NCBI GenBank assembly: GCA_021737865.1
Contig: JAIPDC010000002.1
Location: 1-58,901 of the forward strand
DNA from: Rhodoferax sp.
Lineage (GTDB): Bacteria; Pseudomonadota; Gammaproteobacteria; Burkholderiales; Burkholderiaceae_C
Length of the DNA: 58,901 bases
Direction: 5' to 3'
A program made the translations under genes and the position numbers. Below, one piece after another: positions 9,589 to 19,306 of this stretch. Below the pieces are notes generated by a model. It made no database searches and was not told the origin of the DNA. It was given only the letters and a program-made list of their open reading frames with translations. How positions within the stretch are numbered: the first letter of the stretch is position 1; every line of letters begins with the position of its first letter.

Positions 9589-9616
9589 TTGTCTTATGTC
9601 TTATATAAGATATGAT
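9589..9616 (+). promoter_or_regulatory. Candidate gntR promoter with embedded palindromic operator
   Basis: TTGTCT (9589-9594), a 16-bp spacer and TATGAT (9611-9616, five of six -10 bases) form a plausible promoter. The spacer contains the perfect 12-bp palindrome TCTTATATAAGA (9599-9610), preceded by a direct copy of its left arm (TCTTAT, 9592-9597). A palindrome between -35 and -10 of a GntR-family gene is the usual position of an autoregulatory operator. The same site could control mdh on the other strand. No other copy of the palindrome was noticed near sdhC, gltA or acnB. Confidence 0.6.
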
Positions 9617-9666
9617 TCAACATTAATTCGAGACTGACTCGAAGCTGACTTTTTAAGCCATTTTTC

Positions 9667-10476
9667 ATGTCCGCAACGCCCACTTTTCACACCGACAGCA
9701 CCGCCGCGCAAGCCCCGGATGTGAACGCGTCTGCGGCCATGGCGCAACAAACACCGGCTTTCAGCCCTCTGTACCAGCAAATCAAGGTCCTGATCCTGCA
9801 AAGCCTGCAGGCTGGCGAGTGGAAACCCAGCACTGCCATACCCAGCGAAATGGAACTTGCTGCCCGCTTCAAGGTCAGCCAGGGCACGGTGCGCAAAGCC
9901 ATCGACGAACTTGCATCTGAAAATCTGCTGGTGCGGCGCCAAGGCAAAGGCACCTTTGTTGCCACCCATGCCGAGCGCCAAATCCAATACCGGTTTCTCA
10001 AGCTGATCCCGGACAATGGCGACCCTAGCAGCGAGGGGCCTGCACAGCGGCACATCATTGACTGCAAGCGTTCTCGCGCATCCATGGAGGTTGCACGGGC
10101 GCTTGCGATTCGGCAGGCAGACGCTGTGCTGCAGGTGCGCCGCGTGCTGTCGTTCGCCTCAACACCCACCATTCTTGAGGACTTGTGGCTGCCGGCCGCG
10201 CCGTTTAAGGGTTTGACCGCAGAGCGCCTGCGGGACTATGACGGTCCAATGTACGCGCTGTTTGAAACCGAATTTGACGTGCGAATGGTACGGGCCGAGG
10301 AAAAAATTCGAGCAGTCCTGCCCGATGCTGAACAATGTGCGCTTCTGAAAATCAGCCCACAATCGCCTCTACTGAGCGTTGAGCGCATCGCTTACACCTA
10401 TAACGACGTCCCAATGGAAATGCGACGCGGTTTGTATCTGACAAACAAGCATTACTATCGGAATGCTCTAAGTTGA
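9667..10476 (+). CDS. GntR-family transcriptional regulator, HutC type with UTRA domain
   Basis: DNA-binding regulator. The N-terminal winged helix (about residues 35-105) shows the GntR pattern: LYQQIKVLILQSL, IPSEMELAARFKVSQGTVRK, then LVRRQGKGTFVA in the wing. The remaining ~150 residues form a UTRA effector domain (PLLSVERIAYTYNDVPMEMR near the end), which typically binds a small acid or sugar. It is divergent from mdh and directly upstream of sdhCDAB-sdhE-gltA, so control of TCA genes by a TCA metabolite is likely but inferred. The start at 9667 is the first ATG of the frame; a weak Ala/Thr-rich tail of about 30 residues precedes the domain. Confidence 0.9.
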   Translation: MSATPTFHTDSTAAQAPDVNASAAMAQQTPAFSPLYQQIKVLILQSLQAGEWKPSTAIPSEMELAARFKVSQGTVRKAIDELASENLLVRRQGKGTFVATHAERQIQYRFLKLIPDNGDPSSEGPAQRHIIDCKRSRASMEVARALAIRQADAVLQVRRVLSFASTPTILEDLWLPAAPFKGLTAERLRDYDGPMYALFETEFDVRMVRAEEKIRAVLPDAEQCALLKISPQSPLLSVERIAYTYNDVPMEMRRGLYLTNKHYYRNALS

Positions 10477-10578
10477 ATAGTTTGTTGATGCAAGTCCAGC
10501 GTCAGCCTGTTGCAGTGCAATAGAATTTTGACCTGCAGCAGCAATAATTACATATGGTTACATCCAGAAAGCCTACTC

Positions 10579-11022
10579 ATGTCTGAGCTCCATTCTGCCC
10601 CCCGCGCCAAACGGCCCGAATTCCGCAACATCAATGCCTTCGGCGACTTGCCGGGTTACCGTTGGCCTTTAGCAGCCATCGTTTCTGGCATGCACCGTGC
10701 CAGCGGACTGATGATGTTCGTGCTGATGCCATTCATCATCTGGATGTTTGACACATCGGTCAGTTCTGAATTTTCGTTCGCACGATTCACCTCCGCCTTC
10801 AATAATGGCATTGGTTTTGTACCCGGCATCTTGATCAAAGTGGTCGCTCTGGGTCTGATCTGGGCCTACTTGCACCACTTTTTTGCCGGCATGCGCCACA
10901 TCCGCATGGACTTATTTCACACGGTTACCAAAGAAGCGGGCAAGAAAACAGCACAACTGACCCTGGTTCTAAGCCTGGGCCTGACTGCCGTGCTGGGCGC
11001 CAAGCTGTTCGGCCTGTACTAA
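10579..11022 (+). CDS. sdhC: Succinate dehydrogenase cytochrome b556 subunit
   Basis: Membrane anchor of respiratory complex II, binding heme b and ubiquinone together with SdhD. About 147 residues with three hydrophobic helices; the signature region RWPLAAIVSGMHRASGLMM lies near residue 36-54 and the heme-ligand region HHFFAGMRHIRMD after the second helix. I chose the ATG at 10579 (MSELHSAPRAKRPEF) because the upstream part of the open frame has no family similarity. First gene of sdhCDAB-sdhE-gltA; the 102-bp gap before it has no convincing promoter. Confidence 0.95.
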   Translation: MSELHSAPRAKRPEFRNINAFGDLPGYRWPLAAIVSGMHRASGLMMFVLMPFIIWMFDTSVSSEFSFARFTSAFNNGIGFVPGILIKVVALGLIWAYLHHFFAGMRHIRMDLFHTVTKEAGKKTAQLTLVLSLGLTAVLGAKLFGLY

Positions 11023-11076
11023 TCCAGCGCCCTTCCCCGTTCAATCGTCTCCGATTTTTCAATCCAGGAACCCACT

Positions 11077-11442
11077 ATGTCTGTTAACTACGGATCCAAG
11101 CGCATCGTCGTTGGTGCCCACTATGGTCTGCGCGATTGGCTGGCGCAGCGCGTCACCGGTCTGCTGATGGCCCTTTTCACCGCCATTGTCCTCGCACAGA
11201 TTCTGTTCACCAAGGGCCCCATGGGTTACGACAAATGGTCCGGGATCTTTTCGGCCCAGTGGATGAAAACCCTAACCTTCTGCGTCATCATTTCCCTGCT
11301 GTACCACGCTTGGGTGGGCATGCGCGAAATCTTCATGGACTACATCAAGCCTGTTTATCTGCGCCTGGCGCTGCAGGTTTTCTCCATTGTCTGGCTCGTG
11401 GGCTGTGCGGGCTGGGGCATCCAGGTCCTGTGGCGCCTTTGA
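11077..11442 (+). CDS. sdhD: Succinate dehydrogenase hydrophobic membrane anchor subunit
   Basis: Second membrane subunit of complex II, 121 residues with three predicted helices (about residues 24-46, 62-82 and 92-115). It shows the conserved GLRDWLAQRVTGLLMALF start of helix I and YHAWVGMREIFMDYI, the heme/quinone region. It sits 54 bp after sdhC and 27 bp before sdhA. An AGGAA ribosome-binding site precedes the ATG. Confidence 0.95.
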   Translation: MSVNYGSKRIVVGAHYGLRDWLAQRVTGLLMALFTAIVLAQILFTKGPMGYDKWSGIFSAQWMKTLTFCVIISLLYHAWVGMREIFMDYIKPVYLRLALQVFSIVWLVGCAGWGIQVLWRL

Positions 11443-11469
11443 TCCCACTGAATTATTGAGGCTGATTTC

Positions 11470-13260
11470 ATGACCTACTCCGTTACAACAAGAAAATTTG
11501 ACGTCGTTATCGTCGGGGCCGGTGGCTCTGGCATGCGCGCATCGCTGCAGTTGGCTCGCGCCGGGCTGAACGTCGCCGTCCTTAGCAAGGTGTTTCCGAC
11601 CCGCTCACACACCGTCGCTGCGCAGGGAGGCATTGGTGCCTCGCTGGGCAACATGAATGATGACAATTGGCACTACCATTTCTACGACACCATCAAAGGT
11701 TCAGACTGGCTGGGCGACCAGGATGCCATCGAATTCATGTGCCGTGAAGCACCCAAGGTCGTGTATGACCTCGAGCACATGGGTATGCCCTTTGACCGCA
11801 ACCCGGACGGCACCATTTACCAGCGTCCCTTTGGGGGACACACCGCCAACTACGGTGAAAAGGCTGTCGAACGGGCCTGCGCTGCAGCCGACCGCACCGG
11901 TCACGCCATGTTGCACACGCTGTACCAGAAGAATGTCGAAGCCAAGACCAGTTTCTTCGTCGAGTGGATGGCTCTGGACCTGATTCGCGACGCCGAAGGC
12001 GACGTGGTCGGCGTCACGGCACTGGAAATGGAAACCGGCGACCTCCATGTTTTGCACGCCAAGACCGTGCTGCTGGCAACCGGTGGTGCTGGACGCATTT
12101 TTGCCGCCTCGACCAACGCCTTCATCAACACCGGTGACGGCCTGGGCATGGCCGCGCGTGCCGGCATACCGCTGGAAGACATGGAGTTCTGGCAATTCCA
12201 CCCCACTGGTGTTGCAGGCGCTGGTGTGCTGCTGACCGAAGGCTGCCGAGGCGAAGGCGCCATTTTGCTCAACAGCAATGGTGAACGCTTCATGGAGCGC
12301 TACGCACCAACCCTGAAAGACCTCGCCCCACGTGACTTCGTGTCGCGCTCCATGGACCAGGAAATCAAGGAAGGCCGCGGCTGCGGTCCCAACAAGGACT
12401 ACGTGTTGCTCAAGCTGGACCACCTGGGTGCCGACACCATCCACAAGCGACTGCCTTCCGTCTACGAAATCGGCGTGAATTTTGCCAACGTGGACATCAC
12501 CCGCGAACCCATTCCGGTGGTGCCGACCATCCACTACCAGATGGGTGGCATCCCCACCAACGTCAATGGGCAGGTTGTCGTGCCGAAAGGCGATGTGCAC
12601 AACGCGGTTGTAAATGGCTTGTATGCGGTTGGCGAATGCTCCTGCGTAAGCGTTCACGGAGCCAACCGTCTCGGCACCAATTCGCTACTTGATTTGCTGG
12701 TATTCGGGCGGGCTGCGGGCAACCACATCGTGGATTTCGCCAGCAAGACCAAGGCCCACAAGCCGCTTCCTGCAGACGCTGCTGACCGCACCATTGCACG
12801 CCTCGCACGTTTAGACAGCTCGACCAGCGGCGAGTACGCACAAAACGTGGCCGATGACTTGCGTGCCAGCATGCAGCTGCATGCGGGTGTATTCCGCACA
12901 CAAGCCAGCATGGACAGGGGCGTCGTCAAGGTCGCCGAATTACGCAACCGCGTCAACGCCATCACGTTGAAAGACAAATCCAAGGTATTCAACACTGCAC
13001 GTATTGAAGCGCTGGAAGTGGACAACCTGATTGAGGCAGCCCAGGCCACCATCGTCTCGGCAGCGGCACGCCATGAAAGCCGTGGCGCCCACACCGTCGA
13101 TGACTACAACGATACGCCAGAGCACCCGAATGGCCGAAACGACACCGATTGGCACAAGCACACGCTGTGGCACAGCAAGACCAATTCGCTGAGCTACAAG
13201 CCGGTGCAAATGAAGCCCTTGACCGTTGAATCGGTGCCCCTCAAAGTAAGGACGTTCTAA
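11470..13260 (+). CDS. sdhA: Succinate dehydrogenase flavoprotein subunit
   Basis: Catalytic subunit oxidising succinate to fumarate, with covalently bound FAD. The 596-residue product has the dinucleotide-binding motif VIVGAGGSGMRASLQLA (residues 13-29), the FAD-linking histidine in RSHTVAAQGG (His47), the active-site segments QFHPTGVAGAGVLLTEGCRG and ERYAPTLKDLAPRD, and GECSCVSVHGANRLGTNSLL near residue 390. Full length. The FAD is expected to be attached with help from SdhE, encoded two genes downstream. Confidence 0.98.
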   Translation: MTYSVTTRKFDVVIVGAGGSGMRASLQLARAGLNVAVLSKVFPTRSHTVAAQGGIGASLGNMNDDNWHYHFYDTIKGSDWLGDQDAIEFMCREAPKVVYDLEHMGMPFDRNPDGTIYQRPFGGHTANYGEKAVERACAAADRTGHAMLHTLYQKNVEAKTSFFVEWMALDLIRDAEGDVVGVTALEMETGDLHVLHAKTVLLATGGAGRIFAASTNAFINTGDGLGMAARAGIPLEDMEFWQFHPTGVAGAGVLLTEGCRGEGAILLNSNGERFMERYAPTLKDLAPRDFVSRSMDQEIKEGRGCGPNKDYVLLKLDHLGADTIHKRLPSVYEIGVNFANVDITREPIPVVPTIHYQMGGIPTNVNGQVVVPKGDVHNAVVNGLYAVGECSCVSVHGANRLGTNSLLDLLVFGRAAGNHIVDFASKTKAHKPLPADAADRTIARLARLDSSTSGEYAQNVADDLRASMQLHAGVFRTQASMDRGVVKVAELRNRVNAITLKDKSKVFNTARIEALEVDNLIEAAQATIVSAAARHESRGAHTVDDYNDTPEHPNGRNDTDWHKHTLWHSKTNSLSYKPVQMKPLTVESVPLKVRTF

Positions 13261-13262
13261 TC

Positions 13263-13967
13263 ATGACCAAACGCACTTTCTCCATATACCGCTACGATCC
13301 GGACAAAGACGCCAAACCTTACATGCAGACCATTGAGGTCGAACTCGATGGCAGCGAGAGGATGTTGCTCGACGCCTTGATGAAACTCAAGGCCCTGGAC
13401 CCTACGATCTCCTTCCGTCGCTCTTGCCGCGAGGGCGTGTGTGGCTCCGACGCTATGAACATCAATGGCAAAAACGGTTTGGCCTGTTTGACCAACATGC
13501 TGACCCTGCCCGGGACCATTGTGCTCAAACCACTGCCAGGTCTGCCCGTTATCCGTGACCTGATCGTGGATATGACGCAGTTCTTCAAGCAGTACAACTC
13601 GATCAAGCCCTACTTGATCAACGACACCATCCCGCCCGAGAAGGAGCGCTTGCAGAGCCCCGAGGAGCGCGAAGAACTCAATGGCCTTTATGAATGCATT
13701 TTGTGCGCAAGTTGCTCCACCAGCTGCCCCAGCTTTTGGTGGAACCCGGACAAATTTGTAGGTCCGGCCGGCTTGTTGCAGGCCTACCGCTTTCTGGCTG
13801 ACAGCCGCGACCAAGCGACGGCGGAGCGACTGGATAATCTGGAAGACCCTTACCGCTTGTTCCGTTGCCACACCATCATGAATTGTGTGGATGTATGTCC
13901 TAAGGGATTGAACCCAACCAAGGCCATCGGCAAGATCAAGGAAATGATGGTGATGCGCGCTGTTTGA
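13263..13967 (+). CDS. sdhB: Succinate dehydrogenase iron-sulfur subunit
   Basis: Carries the three Fe-S clusters that pass electrons from FAD to quinone. The 234-residue product shows the 2Fe-2S ligands in SCREGVCGSDAMNINGKNG followed by AC, the 4Fe-4S motif CILCASCSTSCP and the final CHTIMNCVDVCPKG shared by the 4Fe-4S and 3Fe-4S centres. The start codon is 2 nt after the sdhA stop, indicating close translational coupling. Confidence 0.98.
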   Translation: MTKRTFSIYRYDPDKDAKPYMQTIEVELDGSERMLLDALMKLKALDPTISFRRSCREGVCGSDAMNINGKNGLACLTNMLTLPGTIVLKPLPGLPVIRDLIVDMTQFFKQYNSIKPYLINDTIPPEKERLQSPEEREELNGLYECILCASCSTSCPSFWWNPDKFVGPAGLLQAYRFLADSRDQATAERLDNLEDPYRLFRCHTIMNCVDVCPKGLNPTKAIGKIKEMMVMRAV

Positions 13968-13968
13968 T

Positions 13969-14256
13969 ATGCATCAGCTAAGCGATCAATTGCTCGATGA
14001 GCGGGGTTTAAGCAAGCTACAGTGGCGGTGCCGGCGAGGGCTCTTGGAAAACGATCTCTTTATAGAGCGCTTTTTCAAGCGATTCAGCGCAACGCTCACC
14101 GTTCGCCAGGCAAGCGCTCTGGGTCTGCTGATGGACCTGAGTGACAACGATTTGCTGGACGTGCAGTTGGCTCGCAAATCGCTGGCAGAGGTAGCCGCCC
14201 CGTTGGATCGCGAAGATGTGCATGAAGTTTTGAGTATGTTGAGACTAAACTGTTGA
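13969..14256 (+). CDS. sdhE: FAD assembly factor SdhE
   Basis: Small soluble helical protein that promotes covalent flavinylation of SdhA. The 95-residue product carries the diagnostic [14 protein letters not shown] (the RGxxE motif) near residue 22 and the acidic [12 protein letters not shown] helix. It begins one base after the sdhB stop codon and ends 10 bp before gltA, the usual betaproteobacterial arrangement. In gammaproteobacteria SdhE is paired with the membrane protein YgfX; here a YgfX-like gene lies about 38 kb away next to rpoE. Confidence 0.92.
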   Translation: MHQLSDQLLDERGLSKLQWRCRRGLLENDLFIERFFKRFSATLTVRQASALGLLMDLSDNDLLDVQLARKSLAEVAAPLDREDVHEVLSMLRLNC

Positions 14257-14266
14257 AAGGTCGAAA

Positions 14267-15577
14267 ATGAAACTAGCTGACAACAAAGCCACCCTGTCAT
14301 TCAGCAATGGCAGCCCGAGCGTCGAACTACCCGTCTACCAGGGCAGCGTAGGGCCTGACGTTGTGGACATCCGCAAACTGTATGCGCAAACCGGCATGTT
14401 TACCTACGACCCGGGCTTCCTCTCGACGGCCTCATGCCAATCTGCCATTACCTATATTGATGGTGACAAGGGCGAGTTGCTGTACCGCGGCTACCCGATC
14501 GAGCAGTTGGCTACCAACTGTGATTTCATGGAAACCTGCCATCTCCTGCTGTACGGCAACCTGCCCAATGCCGCCGGAAAGGCCGAGTTCACCAAGCGCG
14601 TGGCCAATCACACCATGGTCAACGAGCAAATGCAGTTTTTCCTGCGGGGCTTCCGCCGTGATGCCCACCCCATGGCCATCATGACCGGCCTGGTTGGCGC
14701 CTTGTCTGCGTTCTACCACGACAGCACCGACATCAACAATCCGGAGCACCGGGAAGTGTCCGCGATTCGCTTGATCGCCAAGATGCCCACGCTGGTTGCC
14801 ATGGCGTACAAATACAGTGCCGGACAGCCCTATATGTACCCCAAGAACAACCTGAGCTATGCAGGCAACTTCTTGCACATGATGTTCGCCACTCCTTGCG
14901 AAGAATACGTGGTCAACCCCGTCATCGAACGCGCGCTGGACCGCATTTTTGTGCTTCACGCCGACCACGAGCAAAACGCATCCACCTCGACCGTGCGCCT
15001 GTGTGGTAGCTCCGGAACCAACCCGTTTGCTGCGATTGCCGCAGGTGTGGCCTGCCTTTGGGGCCCGGCCCATGGTGGCGCCAATGAGGCGTGCCTGAAC
15101 ATGCTGGAAGACATCCAGAAGATGGGTGGCATCTCCAAAGTCGGCGAGTTCATGGAGCAGGTCAAGGACAAGAACTCCGGTGTCAAGCTCATGGGCTTTG
15201 GCCACCGGGTTTACAAAAACTACGACCCGCGCGCAAAGCTCATGCAGGAAACCTGCAAGGAAGTGCTGGCAGCCTTGGGACTGGAAAACGATCCTTTGTT
15301 CAAACTGGCAATGGCCCTGGAGAAAATCGCGCTGGAAGATGAGTACTTCGTTTCACGCAAGCTCTACCCCAACGTCGATTTTTACTCCGGGATCGTTCAG
15401 CGTGCCATTGGCATTCCAGTCGGATTGTTCACGGCAGTCTTTGCGCTGGCACGTACCGTGGGCTGGATTGCTCAACTGAACGAAATGATCGGCGACCCCG
15501 AATACAAAATCGGCCGTCCGCGCCAGTTATTTACCGGTGCAGTTCGCCGCGATGTGATGCCAATTGCACAACGCTAA
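14267..15577 (+). CDS. gltA: Citrate synthase
   Basis: Condenses oxaloacetate with acetyl-CoA to citrate. The 436-residue product is the hexameric type II enzyme. It shows the catalytic-His region [20 protein letters not shown] and [11 protein letters not shown], the [14 protein letters not shown] signature, and [18 protein letters not shown] near the end. AAGG lies before the ATG. It closes the sdhCDAB-sdhE-gltA unit and is followed by a strong terminator. Confidence 0.98.
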   Translation: MKLADNKATLSFSNGSPSVELPVYQGSVGPDVVDIRKLYAQTGMFTYDPGFLSTASCQSAITYIDGDKGELLYRGYPIEQLATNCDFMETCHLLLYGNLPNAAGKAEFTKRVANHTMVNEQMQFFLRGFRRDAHPMAIMTGLVGALSAFYHDSTDINNPEHREVSAIRLIAKMPTLVAMAYKYSAGQPYMYPKNNLSYAGNFLHMMFATPCEEYVVNPVIERALDRIFVLHADHEQNASTSTVRLCGSSGTNPFAAIAAGVACLWGPAHGGANEACLNMLEDIQKMGGISKVGEFMEQVKDKNSGVKLMGFGHRVYKNYDPRAKLMQETCKEVLAALGLENDPLFKLAMALEKIALEDEYFVSRKLYPNVDFYSGIVQRAIGIPVGLFTAVFALARTVGWIAQLNEMIGDPEYKIGRPRQLFTGAVRRDVMPIAQR

Positions 15578-15592
15578 GGCTTTTGATTCAGC

Positions 15593-15622
15593 AAAAGGCC
15601 CGCTTCCAGCGGGCCTTTTTTT
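15593..15622 (+). terminator. Rho-independent terminator of the sdh-gltA operon
   Basis: AAGGCCCGC pairs with GCGGGCCTT around a 4-5-nt loop (TTCCA), followed by a U-run through 15622. It lies 16 nt after the gltA stop codon. Confidence 0.93.
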
Positions 15623-15679
15623 GCGCAATTACGTGATGACCCAGCGTATAAAATGGAAAGCTTGACTGAAAGACCGCTC

Positions 15680-17128
15680 ATGGCACGAACCCTGTACGAC
15701 AAGCTTTGGGACGAACACGTCGTCCACACCGAAGAGGACGGCACCGCTGTACTCTACATTGACCGCCATCTGGTGCACGAAGTGACCAGCCCACAAGCCT
15801 TTGAGGGTCTGCGCCAAGCCGGACGCAAGGTGTGGCGCGTCAGCTCCATCGTGGCCACCGCCGACCACAACACGCCCACCACGGGCTGGGACCTTGGGTA
15901 CGATGGCATCACCGACCCGACCAGCAAGGAACAGGTCACGACGCTGGACAGTAACATCAAGGAATTTGGTTCAGCCGCGTATTTCCCGTTTTTGTCCAAG
16001 CGGCAGGGCATCGTCCACGTCATTGGGCCCGAAAACGGAGCCACGCTACCCGGCATGACGGTGGTCTGTGGTGACTCCCACACTTCAACCCACGGCGCAT
16101 TCGGCGCACTGTCGCATGGCATCGGGACCAGCGAAGTCGAACACGTCATGGCCACGCAAACTCTATTGGCCAAGAAAGCCAAGAATCTTCTGATCAAGGT
16201 TGACGGAGTGGCGGTGCGCGGCGTAACCGCCAAAGACATTGTGCTGGCAATCATCGGCAAAATCGGCACGGCAGGTGGTACTGGCTATACCATCGAATTT
16301 GGAGGCTCCGCCATCCGTGCACTGAGCATGGAAGGCCGTATGACCGTCTGCAACATGGCCATTGAAGCCGGTGCTCGTGCGGGTCTGGTCGCGGTGGACG
16401 AAAAAACCATTGAATATGTCCGTGGTCGCCCGCTGGCGCCCGGTCACAGCGCCGTAAACGGTGATGCGGCGGCCGTTGAGTGGGACCAAGCTGTTGCCTA
16501 CTGGCGCACACTGCACTCTGACGCTGGCGCACATTTCGATGCGGTGGTGGAACTCGATGCCAGCCAAATCCTGCCGCAAGTGACCTGGGGCACTTCACCG
16601 GAAATGGTCCTGGGCATTGACGGTCTGGTACCTGACCCGGACAAGGAGAAAGACGTCAACAAGCGCGGTGCAATTGAGCGCGCCCTCGTTTACATGGATC
16701 TGAAGCCAGGCAAGGCCTTGAACGACTTGTTCGTGGACAAGGTGTTCATCGGCTCATGCACCAACAGTCGCATCGAGGATATGCGTGAAGCCGCGGCCAT
16801 CGTCAAGACGCTGGGCCAAAAGGTTGCCAAAAACATCAAACTGGCTCTGGTCGTACCTGGCTCCGGATTGGTCAAAGCCGAGGCAGAGAAAGAGGGCCTG
16901 CATGAGATTTTCAAGGCTGCAGGCTTTGAGTGGCGCGAACCCGGGTGTTCCATGTGCCTTGCCATGAACGCCGACCGTCTGGAACCCGGCGAGCGCTGTG
17001 CATCGACGAGTAACCGCAATTTTGAAGGGCGCCAGGGAGCGGGTGGTCGCACCCACTTGGTGAGCCCCGCTATGGCCGCAGCGGCCGCCATTCGCGGCCA
17101 CTTTGTTGATGTGCGTAAATTCAGTTGA
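15680..17128 (+). CDS. leuC: 3-isopropylmalate dehydratase large subunit
   Basis: With LeuD, isomerises 2-isopropylmalate to 3-isopropylmalate in leucine synthesis. About 482 residues of the aconitase superfamily: [20 protein letters not shown], the 4Fe-4S ligand cysteines in [17 protein letters not shown] and [13 protein letters not shown], and [21 protein letters not shown] chose the ATG at 15680 ([15 protein letters not shown]), the standard start; the frame opens at 15653. It is 102 bp after gltA, beyond the terminator, so it should have its own promoter, which I could not identify. Confidence 0.97.
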   Translation: MARTLYDKLWDEHVVHTEEDGTAVLYIDRHLVHEVTSPQAFEGLRQAGRKVWRVSSIVATADHNTPTTGWDLGYDGITDPTSKEQVTTLDSNIKEFGSAAYFPFLSKRQGIVHVIGPENGATLPGMTVVCGDSHTSTHGAFGALSHGIGTSEVEHVMATQTLLAKKAKNLLIKVDGVAVRGVTAKDIVLAIIGKIGTAGGTGYTIEFGGSAIRALSMEGRMTVCNMAIEAGARAGLVAVDEKTIEYVRGRPLAPGHSAVNGDAAAVEWDQAVAYWRTLHSDAGAHFDAVVELDASQILPQVTWGTSPEMVLGIDGLVPDPDKEKDVNKRGAIERALVYMDLKPGKALNDLFVDKVFIGSCTNSRIEDMREAAAIVKTLGQKVAKNIKLALVVPGSGLVKAEAEKEGLHEIFKAAGFEWREPGCSMCLAMNADRLEPGERCASTSNRNFEGRQGAGGRTHLVSPAMAAAAAIRGHFVDVRKFS

Positions 17129-17157
17129 ATCCTGGTGTTCAAAACAAAGGAAAAACC

Positions 17158-17286
17158 ATGAAAAGCCTAATCACCCTGTTTATTGTTTCGACTGCTTTGC
17201 TGCTCAGTGGCTGCAATACCGTGAAAGGCATGGGCCAGGATATCCAAAAGGCCGGTGAAAAAATCGAAGGTGCTGCAAAGAAATGA
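17158..17286 (+). CDS. Entericidin-like small lipoprotein between leuC and leuD
   Basis: A 42-residue lipoprotein of the entericidin A/B type. It opens [19 protein letters not shown], a short lipoprotein signal with lipobox LSGC and the lipidated cysteine at residue 19. The mature part [20 protein letters not shown] matches the entericidin pattern (NT-GxGxDI-xxGxxI-GA). AAAGGA precedes the ATG. Its stop codon overlaps the leuD start by 4 bp (ATGA), so leuD translation is probably coupled to it. Known members are small membrane-associated lipoproteins with toxin-like activity; its presence inside a leucine operon is functionally unexplained. Confidence 0.88.
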   Translation: MKSLITLFIVSTALLLSGCNTVKGMGQDIQKAGEKIEGAAKK

Positions 17287-17933
17287 AACAGTTCACCATC
17301 CACCAGGGCGTGGTTGCGCCTATGGACCGCGAGAACGTTGACACCGACGCGATCATCCCCAAGCAGTTTCTCAAGTCAATCCGTCGCACCGGTTTTGGCC
17401 AAAATCTGTTCGATGAGTGGCGCTACCTGGATGCGGGTTTTCCCGGCCAGGACCCGGCCAGTCGCCGCCCCAATCCGGAATTTGTGCTGAACCAGCCGCG
17501 TTACCAAGGCGCCTCAGTCTTGCTGGCGCGAAAAAACTTTGGCTGTGGATCTTCACGCGAGCACGCACCGTGGGCTCTTGAGCAATATGGATTTCGCGCA
17601 TTGATAGCACCCAGCTATGCCGACATCTTCTTTAACAATAGCTTCAAAAATGGCATCCTGCCCATCGTGCTGACCGAAGCACAGGTCGACCAGTTGTTCA
17701 GCGAGGCCATGGCCTTTCCAGGCTATGCGCTGACCATCGATCTGGAGCGCCAGGTGGTGGTCAAGCCCCAAGGCGAAGAAATTCCCTTTGAAGTGCAGGC
17801 CTTTCGCAAATACTGTCTGCTCAACGGCTTTGACGATATCGGCCTGACGCTGCGCCACGCCGACAAAATCAAGGCCTTCGAAGCCCAACGCCTTGCACAG
17901 AAACCGTGGCTGGCCCACGCAATGATTGCGTGA
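17283..17933 (+). CDS. leuD: 3-isopropylmalate dehydratase small subunit
   Basis: Swivel-domain subunit of isopropylmalate isomerase. 216 residues, with [21 protein letters not shown] near the N-terminus and the substrate loop [15 protein letters not shown] near residue 90. Length is normal. The start overlaps the stop codon of the entericidin-like gene. Confidence 0.97.
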   Translation: MKQFTIHQGVVAPMDRENVDTDAIIPKQFLKSIRRTGFGQNLFDEWRYLDAGFPGQDPASRRPNPEFVLNQPRYQGASVLLARKNFGCGSSREHAPWALEQYGFRALIAPSYADIFFNNSFKNGILPIVLTEAQVDQLFSEAMAFPGYALTIDLERQVVVKPQGEEIPFEVQAFRKYCLLNGFDDIGLTLRHADKIKAFEAQRLAQKPWLAHAMIA

Positions 17934-18011
17934 GCAATTTGTAAAACCTTGCGGTTCAGACCGCTCGCGCAAGCGATGTGCTCTGTCCCCAACTGATGAT
18001 GGAAATCTGAG

Positions 18012-19079
18012 ATGAAAATTGCAGTTTTGCCGGGTGACGGCATTGGTACCGAAATTGTGGCCGAGGCCGTCAAGGTCTTGAATGTGCTGGGCCTGCCTCT
18101 GGAAATGGAAACCGCCCTGGTCGGCGGTGCCGCGTATGAAGCTCACGGCCACCCGCTGCCCGACTCCACCCTCAAGCTGGCCAAAGAAGCCGACGCCGTG
18201 CTGTTCGGCGCCGTCGGTGACTGGAAGTACGACAAACTCGACCGCCCCCTGCGCCCCGAACAGGCCATCCTGGGCCTGCGCAAAAACCTGGGCCTGTTCG
18301 CCAACTTCCGTCCGGCCATTTGCTACGAGCAACTGGTGGGGGCCTCCAGCCTCAAGCCTGAACTGATTGCGGGGCTGGACATCCTGATCATCCGCGAGTT
18401 GACCGGTGACATCTATTTTGGCCAGCCGCGGGGCCGCCGGATTGCCGCCGATGGACACTTTCCCGGTGCTGAAGAAGCCTTTGACACCATGCGCTACAGC
18501 AAGCCCGAGATCGAGCGTATCGCACACGTCGCCTTCCAGGCGGCGCGCAAGCGCAGCAAGCGCGTGACCAGCGTGGACAAGGCCAACGTGCTGGAAACCT
18601 TCCAATTCTGGAAGGACGTGGTTACCGAAGTGCATGCCCAATACCCCGATGTAGAACTGCAGCACATGTATGTGGACAACGCAGCCATGCAACTGGTCAA
18701 GGCACCCAAGGCCTTTGACGTCATCGTCACCGGCAACATGTTTGGCGACATTCTGTCGGACGAAGCCTCGATGCTGACCGGCTCCATTGGCATGCTGCCC
18801 TCGGCCAGCCTGAACTCCAAGGGCCAGGGGCTATATGAGCCCAGCCACGGCAGCGCGCCTGACATTGCGGGCAAGGGTATCGCCAATCCACTGGCCACCA
18901 TTCTGAGCGCAGCCATGATGCTGCGCTTCAGCCTGAACCAGGAAGCCTCTGCCGTACGCATCGAAGCCGCCGTGCAAAAGGTGCTGGCACAGGGGCTGCG
19001 GACCGGCGACATCTACAGTGAAGGCACCACCCGTGTCAGCACGCGCGAGATGGGCGACGCCGTCGTCAAGGTCCTGTAA
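18012..19079 (+). CDS. leuB: 3-isopropylmalate dehydrogenase
   Basis: NAD-dependent oxidative decarboxylation of 3-isopropylmalate in leucine synthesis. 355 residues starting [16 protein letters not shown], with [14 protein letters not shown], the substrate Lys/Asp positions in [14 protein letters not shown], and the signature [19 protein letters not shown]. It is 78 bp after leuD in the same direction. Confidence 0.97.
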   Translation: MKIAVLPGDGIGTEIVAEAVKVLNVLGLPLEMETALVGGAAYEAHGHPLPDSTLKLAKEADAVLFGAVGDWKYDKLDRPLRPEQAILGLRKNLGLFANFRPAICYEQLVGASSLKPELIAGLDILIIRELTGDIYFGQPRGRRIAADGHFPGAEEAFDTMRYSKPEIERIAHVAFQAARKRSKRVTSVDKANVLETFQFWKDVVTEVHAQYPDVELQHMYVDNAAMQLVKAPKAFDVIVTGNMFGDILSDEASMLTGSIGMLPSASLNSKGQGLYEPSHGSAPDIAGKGIANPLATILSAAMMLRFSLNQEASAVRIEAAVQKVLAQGLRTGDIYSEGTTRVSTREMGDAVVKVL

Positions 19080-19101
19080 GCGTCGAGCTTACAATCAGGC
19101 C

Positions 19102-19218
19102 ATGCAAAACAAACGCTCCGTTTCCCTGGTACTGCCCTTATGCGGCGGCACAGGCGCGTGGGCCGGTGTGTCGTCGGCGATGCCTTCGACCACCACGACG
19201 ACAACCATTAAAGGCTAA
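19102..19218 (+). CDS. Possible very small protein between leuB and asd
   Basis: An ATG-started 38-codon frame encoding MQNKRSVSLVLPLCGGTGAW and ending PSTTTTTIKG. The first half could be a weak signal peptide (basic residues then a short hydrophobic stretch), but it lacks a clear ribosome-binding site and I recognise no family. It may be a leftover or an unused frame in the 227-bp gap before asd. Confidence 0.25.
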   Translation: MQNKRSVSLVLPLCGGTGAWAGVSSAMPSTTTTTTIKG

Positions 19219-19222
19219 CTGA

Positions 19223-19262
19223 GCCCGGTTCGTCGCGCCCCTTCCGGCTAGACGAGCCGGGC
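19223..19262 (+). terminator. Long hairpin between leuB and asd
   Basis: GCCCGGTTCGTC (19223-19234) pairs with GACGAGCCGGGC (19251-19262) with one G-U pair and a 16-nt loop. A T-rich stretch follows about 10 nt later. It may terminate leu transcription weakly, or fold in the asd leader, whose start is only 44 nt downstream. Confidence 0.4.
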
Positions 19263-19306
19263 AGATCAAATTCTTGTTTTTTGAATTTTTCTGAAAGGGC
19301 AATGTC

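Noticed and set aside
10477-10578. sdhC promoter (TTGACC with a CATATG-like -10)
   Set aside because: The -10 matches only half of the consensus and there are equally good alternatives; too weak to report as a feature.
17553-18692. Leftward open frame (379 codons) opposite leuD and leuB
   Set aside because: Covers two real genes in antisense and has no independent start signal or family similarity.
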